A stretch of 64,000 bases of DNA from Lasiosphaeris hirsuta (Eukaryota > Ascomycota > Sordariomycetes > Sordariales > Lasiosphaeriaceae). Position numbers and translations under genes: made by a program. The DNA lies in assembly GCA_030549175.1 (NCBI GenBank), contig JAUKUA010000002.1, positions 1,364,001-1,428,000 on the forward strand. Reading direction: 5' to 3'. The notes below the pieces were generated by a model. That model did not search any database. It worked only from the letters and a program-made list of their open reading frames with translations, and had not been told where the DNA came from. This document shows, piece by piece, positions 57,201-64,000 of the stretch; position 1 is the stretch's first letter, and each line of letters opens with the position of its first letter.

Positions 57201-57307
57201 TCAAGGAGCCGGAGCCGACTTTTGAGCTCGAGGATCGCTTCTCAACGTCGAGCTTGTACGTTCCGCTAGGGTTGCAGGGCGGATCGATCCCCGAGTTGCA
57301 GTCATGA
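54295..57307 (+). CDS. Large protein with coiled N-terminus, Gln/Met repeat and putative WD40-like C-terminal half
   Basis: Exons 54295-54689, 54794-55012 and 55069-57307 give 950 residues; introns begin GTGCGT and GTAAGC and keep frame. The N-terminal 150 residues are helical (LVRAAHADLSAVSRELSDLR, LLLELTRDES) and resemble the helical N-terminal domain found on many fungal STAND/ankyrin proteins. A Met/Gln-rich run (MQQMQ repeats, about 55308-55383) and a long Pro/Ser-rich linker follow. From about residue 575 the sequence looks like a beta-propeller: DIAHIDCSPTSTYVAARHS, KYLRIWSI, FILVWDLPANATRIF, CISPDCRWVAYCDANAGLF, VFEFSADSQMLVIGDATG, GVGVYKV. No enzymatic motif. Probably a scaffold; function unknown. 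Confidence 0.85.
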
Positions 57308-57580
57308 GCGGTTGTGTTGAACGGAAGCCCCTGCTAGTGCTAGGTGTGCGGATATGATGGATCATGAGGGATGAGGAATGTTCCGCTCAAAGTTTTGGTC
57401 AGTGATAGTATACCGGACTTTTGTCTTTTCGGGTTCGAATGAGCCCCTTGTTTTACTGTCATAGCAGATACCCACTTGGAAAATTCGATGGACAGGTTCA
57501 AGTCAACGGCAGCAGAGATTGAGGTAAGAATACATGATATTACGTTGTATGTACGTACTCCTTTTCCAATTATCCGATTC

Positions 57581-60169
57581 TTAAAGGCCGTATCCACCAT
57601 TACCACCATAGGAGTAATCACTCCAACCAAACGGATTCCCGGGGTCCAGGTTACTGCCGAAAGAAAGGTCGATGTTCATAAGTGTTGGGTCCCAAGGTTG
57701 AAAAGGTGTTGTATCCATGTCGTCCATAGAAAAGGGATTCAGGTTAGTAGGTGGGATGACCTGATCATTGCTGAGGTTGCCGGTCAATTGTTGGACAGCT
57801 GTGCTAGCCGACGACAATGCCATGGAGGACGATGAGGGAGACGGGGCCGTCTTATCGGGAGGAAGGGCCTGAAGTTCGGAATTAGGAAAGAACGGGTTCA
57901 AGTTACCAGTATCTAGGGTGGAAGGGCAGCTGTTTATCAGCCCGTGGCCTGTGTTGACTTGATGGTGCCTCCCATCGGTGATGTGATTCAGGGCATCAGG
58001 CCCGAGGCTTGCGGTGTCCTTCTTTGACACGTCGCCCCTGGACTTGGATGACTCTGACCGTTTGTGCGTCGCCTTGCGCACCGCCGGCGTGCCCTGGCCT
58101 GCATCGGCGGTCGGCGTATCCGGCTTGCGGCTCGAAGCAGCGGTGTTGAGCTCCGGTTTGTCCACGTTGGCCATGACTACATCACCAAGGTTGCTATTGA
58201 TACGGGCGCTGGTCCAAATCTTGCCCAGCTCAGAGAGTATGGGAAGTATTTCCTTGAAGTTTTCTTTGCCCCGCGTCCGAAACATGGGAGTCCGACTGAA
58301 CCGCCACTTGCGGTACGCCACGCTCAGGGAGAGAGCAAGGGCATACGGAATGAATGGCATCGGGCTCAGCTTGTATTGATCTTGCTCTCTGAGGATGTCC
58401 ACAATGCGGTCCGACGAATGGGATCTTCGCGCGTTGAGAATGCTAGATGGTAGGTGATTGTACGAAGTTGTGTCTCCGTCGGGGGGCGCCTTGAATCGAT
58501 CGCGACGCATCCTCACAGAGAGCACGCATACGGTGTGATACAACACCTCCAAGGTAGCTTGCCGAAAGATCGAAATTGTCAGTTTCTGCCCACAGGATGA
58601 CAGGTGATAGTAAAGTGTAGTGAACACACCTAAAATGCCGTCTGGCTCATATTGTGCACCTGCTTCTAGAATGAAGCGCTCGAGTACAGGAACCTCAATA
58701 TTGTTGTCCTTGGGGAACGGGCGGTACAGCTCGATTACCTGGTCGAGGAGCAAAATCAAGGACATGAACAATTTGAAGCTGGGTGAATCCTTTTTGGTGA
58801 AGCGGGGAGACATTAGCAAGTCGTAGTTATGAAACATGATGGGCCGACCCGACAGAGCGCAAGTGAGTCGGTCCAGGGCATAGAGGCACTTGAAGAGGCG
58901 GGCAACATCCTCGCGGTTGACATCTCCTTGGTGAAGCTCGACCATGTCGGCCTTGTCTCTTAAGTGTATGCCATACGTGTGGACCATGCTGACGAGCACC
59001 GCATAAAAGTTGAGGGGCTCAAAACGGCAACTAGGTGGGGGTTGCCAGAACATGCAGGTTAGCGCCATGATACGCATGCTGTTGAGCATGTGGCCCGAAT
59101 CTCGAGCCTGGAGCTCTCGGAGACCTTCCTTGATGAACTTGACAACCGCCTGGCTGTACTCTTGGTACACGACAGACTCTGCAGACCTCTGCCATTGCTC
59201 GGGTGGCACAGTGCCTGGGGATGTCACCTGGGGCCACTTATTCAGGATCAAGTACCTGGATGCATCGCGGTCACTGGCGGCAGCGAGGCAAACTGATGCC
59301 TTGATCAAGTGACCGACACGAGAAGGGATTTCGGTTACTTCGGTGAGGGTATGTGCCTCGAAGATGGGGAATATGGGATGGATCTTGGTCTGGTATATGC
59401 CCTTCAGGCCCTCCCAGTTCGCATCAGAAGGGCACACAAGAGACCCCAGCTCCTGGACATAGGCCTCGCGGCTCAGCCTGAAGAAGGCAGCGGCATCGGT
59501 CACTGAGACTTTGAGATCGTTGGTCACTTCACGACCAGGAATAACCATATATGCGCCATCCGGGACGTCATAGAGTGTGGTCTTGAGGTTGGGTTGCGGG
59601 GTGGCTTTAGCGGCGACGGGGCTATCATCGGGGATGACTTCTGCCTTGTCAGCGAGGGCACCCGTGGAAGTAGTACCCCAGAAGCCGGGACCAGTCTCGT
59701 CCTCGCTGGTGACAGTCCTGGACATGTTGGCCATGGTTGCTTCGACCAGGACACCTTCGGGATTAGTGTCGCCGAGGAATGGGGTCGCTGCGGGATCTAC
59801 CTGAGCATCCGAACTGCCAACGCTTGATCCTCTGCGGCTGGACAGTCCAGGACTAGCAGCGGGGGACTGAGTGGGAGTGGTGGCGGCGGCGGTGGCGGCG
59901 GCGGCGGCGGCGGTGACGGGGCCATTGTCCGACACCTGGGATGAGATTTGCAACAACTGGGCGGCGGCATCGGTGGCCGAGAGACCCGGAGCGTCGGCGT
60001 CGTTGATGGCAGTGGGAATGGAAATGCTGTCGGGCGCATGGGGGCATCGCTTCTTTCGCCTCTTGCACTGGTCGCAGGCGTGGTGGACCTGCTTTCGCTT
60101 CATGGGCATGCCCGTTGTCGCATCCTGGCCCACAAATTTGACAGCCACCGATCGCTTTGGCGCAACCAT
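57581..60169 (-). CDS. Fungal MHR transcription factor with an incomplete Zn2Cys6 cluster
   Basis: Single frame of 862 residues from ATG 60169 (MVAPKRSVAVKF) to a stop at 57581. The ORF could extend to an ATG at 60364, but that extension looks like leader sequence. A basic zinc-cluster start is present (HHACDQCKRRKKRCPHAPD), but the second CxxC half is absent: no further cysteine occurs for well over 150 residues. The central MHR domain is clear: HPIFPIFEAHTL, the segment near VGHLIKASVCLAAASDRDA, ALTCMFWQPPPSCRFEPLNF, VSMVHTYGIHLRDKADM, LFKCLYALDRLTCALSGRP. The C-terminus is Ser/Asn/Pro-rich with an acidic end, as in activation domains. A nuclear regulator; target unknown. Divergent from the DUF1479 gene with a 640-base shared upstream region. 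Confidence 0.9.
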   Translation of the reverse strand: MVAPKRSVAVKFVGQDATTGMPMKRKQVHHACDQCKRRKKRCPHAPDSISIPTAINDADAPGLSATDAAAQLLQISSQVSDNGPVTAAAAAATAAATTPTQSPAASPGLSSRRGSSVGSSDAQVDPAATPFLGDTNPEGVLVEATMANMSRTVTSEDETGPGFWGTTSTGALADKAEVIPDDSPVAAKATPQPNLKTTLYDVPDGAYMVIPGREVTNDLKVSVTDAAAFFRLSREAYVQELGSLVCPSDANWEGLKGIYQTKIHPIFPIFEAHTLTEVTEIPSRVGHLIKASVCLAAASDRDASRYLILNKWPQVTSPGTVPPEQWQRSAESVVYQEYSQAVVKFIKEGLRELQARDSGHMLNSMRIMALTCMFWQPPPSCRFEPLNFYAVLVSMVHTYGIHLRDKADMVELHQGDVNREDVARLFKCLYALDRLTCALSGRPIMFHNYDLLMSPRFTKKDSPSFKLFMSLILLLDQVIELYRPFPKDNNIEVPVLERFILEAGAQYEPDGILGVFTTLYYHLSSCGQKLTISIFRQATLEVLYHTVCVLSVRMRRDRFKAPPDGDTTSYNHLPSSILNARRSHSSDRIVDILREQDQYKLSPMPFIPYALALSLSVAYRKWRFSRTPMFRTRGKENFKEILPILSELGKIWTSARINSNLGDVVMANVDKPELNTAASSRKPDTPTADAGQGTPAVRKATHKRSESSKSRGDVSKKDTASLGPDALNHITDGRHHQVNTGHGLINSCPSTLDTGNLNPFFPNSELQALPPDKTAPSPSSSSMALSSASTAVQQLTGNLSNDQVIPPTNLNPFSMDDMDTTPFQPWDPTLMNIDLSFGSNLDPGNPFGWSDYSYGGNGGYGL

Positions 60170-60809
60170 GGCAATTTCGCCAGCCGCCCTGCTGGTCTTT
60201 CCGCTTGTGAGGAAACGCGAAGCGAGGAGCAGCTGTTGGAGACGTAACGTGAGAGGAACTGCCCAGGGCCGCAAGGCGTGAACAAGAGACGGCGAAGCGC
60301 AGAAAGTGGAGTATGAAGCGGAGAAGGGGGCCGAAAAATGCAGTTGGCGATTGGAATTCCCCAAAGTCGCTCCAAGTTCCCTTCGTCGACCTTGTCATCA
60401 TCGCGGAAAAGTTGGAAGGAACAACGGCAATGTCATACGACATTCGTCGGGCTTGCCGCTTTCGGCGTCGGCCCCACTTTGGTGGCGATTGGGTGAGGTG
60501 CTCACATGGTATCCATTCTAGCTTGCTAACAGAGCACCTGCCTGGACTACCACTTTGCTGTTAACCACTTACCACTCACTTTGTTGTCGATATTCTTCGT
60601 CGTCCAAAAGTGGCATCTCCGCCTCCAAGTTTGCAAGACCTCATCAAGCCGTCAGAAATCGCAGATCGGGAAAGGAACCGACGGCCCTACCGAAGACCTT
60701 AAATACACGGTATGTAGCTCTAGGTTTTTACCAGTCGCATTCCCAAGGCCTCGGAAAGTAGAGGGTCCATGTCTCGCAGGGCGAACCTGGCCGATTGCAA
60801 AGATAGATC
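60170..60809. other. Shared upstream region of divergent regulator and DUF1479 gene
   Basis: 640 bases between two outward-transcribed genes; no gene of its own. A regulator facing a metabolic gene across a common promoter region can mean direct control, but nothing in the sequence proves it. Confidence 0.5.
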
Positions 60810-62578
60810 ATGCCGCTGTCTCAGCTCAACACTGCCATCAATATACGCGCAGCCGCTAGATGCTGCCGTCATGCTTCCAAGGTCCCGCAACCACGTGGCC
60901 AGGCGCGACGCCTCGCCATGGCTTCGATGGCTGCCATGAACCCCGCAGGCGGCAAGCGCACAGGTGACATCTCGGACTCGTTTGCCTCCCTCTCCGGCAA
61001 GGAGGCACAGCCGTTGCCGGACCGCTTCCGTCAACTTAAGCTAGAGCTGGTCAGAGGCCATGAAGATGCTGTCGTCGCTAGCTGGAAACGCCTTTTAGCA
61101 ACACTGCGGAAAGAGAACGACGACATTTCCCGGAAAGGCTCAAGCATTGTCCCCACACTCCGCTTCGACCGTTTGGACGAAGACTTGGACAAGAACAGAC
61201 ACGAGATCAAGAGGAGGGGCGTTGCGGTTGTGAGGGGAGTCATTCCCGAGGACGAGGCCAGGGCCTACAAATTCGAGATCGAGGAGTATGTGAGACGCAA
61301 TCCCCAGACACGAGGTTAGTGGCCCCTTGAGAGGTGAACAGTACCGCGAGAGCAGTGATGCGGTGCTGACAAAACAACAAAGGTTTCCCAGCCGACAACC
61401 CCCAAGTCATCGAGTTGTACTGGTCCTCGCCCCAGATTCGCGCGCGGATGCACCCGTCCCTCCTCACGACGCAGACTGCCTTGATGACTTCACTCTGGCA
61501 CGCCCGGAACCCGGACTCGCCTGTCTCACTGCGCACCTCACTTTCGTACGCCGACCGCCTCCGCATACGGCGGCCCGGCGATACCCAGTTTGCTCTCGGC
61601 CCGCACCAGGACGGCGGCAGTGTCGAACGATGGGAGAGCCAAGGCTACGGTCGAGGCGGTGTGTATGATGCCGTGTTCCGCGGCGACTGGGAGTCATACG
61701 ATCCCTTCGATGCTAGTAGCCGCCTGGGTGCTGTCACTAACCTGTACGACGGCCTCGGCGCCGCCAGCATGTTCCGCATGTTTCAAGGGTGGCTAGCCAT
61801 GAGTCGCACAGGGCCTGGCGAGGGTACGCTGCTCGTAAATCCCCTTGCGAGGGAGGCCACGGTGTACTCGCTGCTGCGGCCATTCTTCCGTCCTCGCAGA
61901 CCACTCGGTCATACAATCAGCCCTGAGCGATATCTCGACGCCAACAACTGGGAGTTCACGGGCGGCGACAAGATGACGAGCGACATCCAAGGCGCGACAC
62001 CAGGCCACGGCCAGGAGTTCCCTGAGGGCCTGCATCCACACCTCGAGTTGGACAAAACGATGGTGCATATGCCCAAAGTAAAACCTGGAGATTACGTTCT
62101 CTGGCACTGCGATAGTAAGTCCCGACATAGTAACGTTTCGACTTTATTCGCTCTACCGTTACACCGACCCCTCTCTCTGAGCATTTATTTTCCGTCAAGG
62201 GTGTCGGGCTGTCGTCGTGATTAGCAAGCTTTGCTGACAAATTCATATCCTGTAGCGATCCACGCCGTCGACAAAACACATGGTGGCACGTCAGACTCAA
62301 GTGTGCTCTATATACCAGTTTGTCCGACCACCGAGGCCAATGCGCGATACGTGGCACGCCAGCGGGACACCTTTCTCCACGGCACACCGGCACCAGATTT
62401 CCCTGGCGGAGAGGGCGAGGCAACCCACATCGGCAGGCCTACGGTGGAACACGTAAAGCAATACGCTGAGCCGCGGGGAACGCAGTCCTTCGGACTCGAT
62501 ACGCTCGTCGCAGTCGACGGAGACACGCCCGGTGGGGTCGAAGCAATCAAGAGGGCGAATGTGATGTTGGGGCTGTGA
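60810..62578 (+). CDS. DUF1479 family protein (2OG-Fe(II) dioxygenase-like)
   Basis: Exons 60810-61314, 61383-62114 and 62256-62578 give 519 residues; introns begin GTTAGT and GTAAGT, end AAAG and TGTAG. The N-terminus MPLSQLNTAINIRAAARCCR is basic and could be a mitochondrial presequence; MASMAAM downstream is an alternative start. DUF1479 blocks: RRGVAVVRGVIPEDEARAYK, QVIELYWSSPQIRARMHPSL, LRIRRPGDTQFALGPHQDGG with the HxD metal motif, GWLAMSRTGPGEGTLLVNPL, GDYVLWHCD and the distal-His region TIHAVDKTHGGTSDSSVLYI. The fold is the double-stranded beta helix of Fe(II)/2-oxoglutarate dioxygenases; substrates of the family are unknown. Intact, and divergent from the MHR regulator. Confidence 0.93.
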
Positions 62579-63409
62579 AAAAAGTCGAAGGCCGGATTGA
62601 TATTGGGTGTGTGATATTTGACGCCGAAGAGAGAGGGAGGAAATACGATAGGAAGCCTTGTCGATCTCCATCATGATTGGTGATGACAACATCGGAGTTT
62701 AGGATTTTGTCATCATTCTGTCAAAAGCACACGGCCCACCCCCCGCAATGCCCACCGTGTTTCAATCATTGCTTTTCCTCTTCGATTTTCACCCACTGAA
62801 GAAGCCGCTCTCGCAGCTCGGCCCACTAGGCGTCCGAATTGAGCTAGATGCCATCGGAGTGACATTGGACCGTACCTCGGCTTACCCCAACCTCTCCAAA
62901 ATCCCCAGAGAGATTTCTCAGCAATCAAGTTACACTGCACAATTATGAACCGGGCTCACTGATGACTAATTGCAACAATAACCCTTTTCGATGTTGCTTT
63001 GAGTCTCCACAGCGCCCGAGTTCTTGTGATAGGGCCGGAAATCACAATGATTCCATTGCCGCCCGGTTGAAACTGCATGATCTGTGCTTGGCAATATGGC
63101 TCGAGCTCCCAACACGGCTTGAGTGTTGGCAAGATCGCCAAGGGTGTTTCACGATGCACATTATGGAGCTTCAGCAAACGGCATGACTACGACGTCTGCT
63201 TCCGATACGCCGCCGGAGCCTGCGTCTTGTGGATACATGTCTTCAGCTGGGTTGAGGTATATAAGTCCTGGCGGCCATCCTCCTCCCCTCCCTACCCCAC
63301 CTCTCCATCAGCAACCAACACTCCACAGCCAAACACTTCACCATCAAGGCCTCTCATCCATCCCTTCCAGAAAGGCCCTCAACCCCAAAATCATCTCACC
63401 CCTCTCACA
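62579..63409. other. Spacer and promoter of the DUF1993 gene
   Basis: About 830 bases with no supported gene. The final 100 bases are strongly CT/CA-rich and are probably the 5' leader of the next gene. Confidence 0.55.
63258..63265 (+). promoter_or_regulatory. Putative TATA box of the DUF1993 gene
   Basis: TATATAAG 145 bases upstream of ATG 63410 and followed by a CT-rich leader, a classic arrangement for a strongly expressed fungal gene. Position and sequence only. Confidence 0.45.
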
Positions 63410-63943
63410 ATGGCTCCCATCAACCTGTACGACTCGACCATCAGTCTCTACGACAAGGCCTTCAGCTCCCTCATCGCTGTGCTCGAGAAGGCCAAGCTCG
63501 AAACCCCCGAGAAGGTCGCCGCTCTTCCGTCGGCCCGCCTCATCGATGACATGCTGCCGCTGACCATGCAGGTGGCCATCGCATCGTCGATTGCCAAGAA
63601 GACGATCGAGCGGCTGCTGCCGGCGCGCGCCCCGCTGCGCGTGTGGGCCGACGACGAGAAGACGCTCGACGAACTGATCAACCGCGCCAAGGAGACGCAG
63701 GAGCTGCTGGCCACGGTGTCTAGGGAGGATCTCGACGGGCTCGAGGACAACGACGTGCAGCTCGCGATGGGCAAGGTGACGGTGGATACCACGGCATATG
63801 GCTACGTGTTCGGCTACAGCTTGCCGAATATCTTTTTCCACGTCTCGACGGCGTATGCGATCCTCAGGAAGGAGGGCGTACCGGTGGGCAAGTTGGATTA
63901 CCTTGTTCCGTTCCTCAGCCCGTACAAGAAGTCCGAGGCTTAG
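63410..63943 (+). CDS. DUF1993 family protein
   Basis: Uninterrupted 177-residue protein from ATG 63410 (MAPINLYDSTISLYDKAF) in good context (TCACAATGGC). DUF1993 landmarks: an N-terminal helix starting around a Leu-Tyr-Asp motif, LIDDMLPLTMQVAIASSIAKK, the ERLLP segment, LDELINRAKETQELL, and the C-terminal GYVFGYSLPNIFFHVSTAYAILRKEGVPVGK region with YLVPF. The family adopts a DinB/YfiT-like four-helix bundle and is usually annotated by name only; the conserved His in FFHVSTAYAILR is the best candidate metal ligand. An in-frame extension upstream has no family resemblance. High predicted expression from its TATA box and CT-rich leader. Confidence 0.92.
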   Translation: MAPINLYDSTISLYDKAFSSLIAVLEKAKLETPEKVAALPSARLIDDMLPLTMQVAIASSIAKKTIERLLPARAPLRVWADDEKTLDELINRAKETQELLATVSREDLDGLEDNDVQLAMGKVTVDTTAYGYVFGYSLPNIFFHVSTAYAILRKEGVPVGKLDYLVPFLSPYKKSEA

Positions 63944-64000
63944 GAGAGTCGTTTGGGTTTTGGGAAAAGTGCTTTGGAGTCGGGATGATGCTTAAGCCAC

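Overview
The window is nuclear DNA from a filamentous ascomycete, most likely a Sordariomycete. The evidence is short GT-AG introns (about 45-100 bases) with CTAAC/CTGAC branch sites, fungal-only families (Zn2Cys6/MHR regulators, HET domain, UstYa-like, DUF1996, sedolisin), intron-containing tRNAs, and pseudogenes whose stops look like CpA-to-TpA mutation (RIP). Coding regions are GC-rich; gene-poor stretches are AT-richer.

Layout. 0-15 kb is a housekeeping and metabolic block: a UstYa-like membrane protein, a Zn2Cys6 regulator whose zinc cluster is split over three exons, a secreted sedolisin protease, a MARVEL-domain membrane protein, mevalonate diphosphate decarboxylase, an RUS1/DUF647 protein, cytochrome c heme lyase and the small alpha-ketoglutarate dehydrogenase subunit Kgd4. 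15-20 kb is gene-poor and holds two intron-bearing tRNA genes. 20-33 kb has a membrane protein with a duplicated cysteine module in its tail, a Kha1-type K+/H+ antiporter with four frame breaks, an unrecognised gene, an NAD(P)-binding protein and a DUF1996 secreted protein.

33-52 kb is an accessory island of the fungal non-self-recognition type. It has a kinase half and a HET half on the minus strand that appear to be one gene joined by a chain of 3-24 base micro-exons, a second kinase on the plus strand with a related N-terminal domain, a 113-residue protein between them, an F-box/ankyrin remnant, two related small cysteine-rich genes (one intact, one with a stop), a broken 2OG-Fe(II) prolyl-hydroxylase-like gene, and a trypsin-like-fold pseudogene with seven in-frame TAG codons.

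54-64 kb returns to conserved genes: a large protein with a putative beta-propeller C-terminus, an MHR regulator with only half a zinc cluster, a DUF1479 dioxygenase-like protein and a DUF1993 protein.

Intron boundaries were read by eye and checked for frame. No database search or RNA evidence was available.
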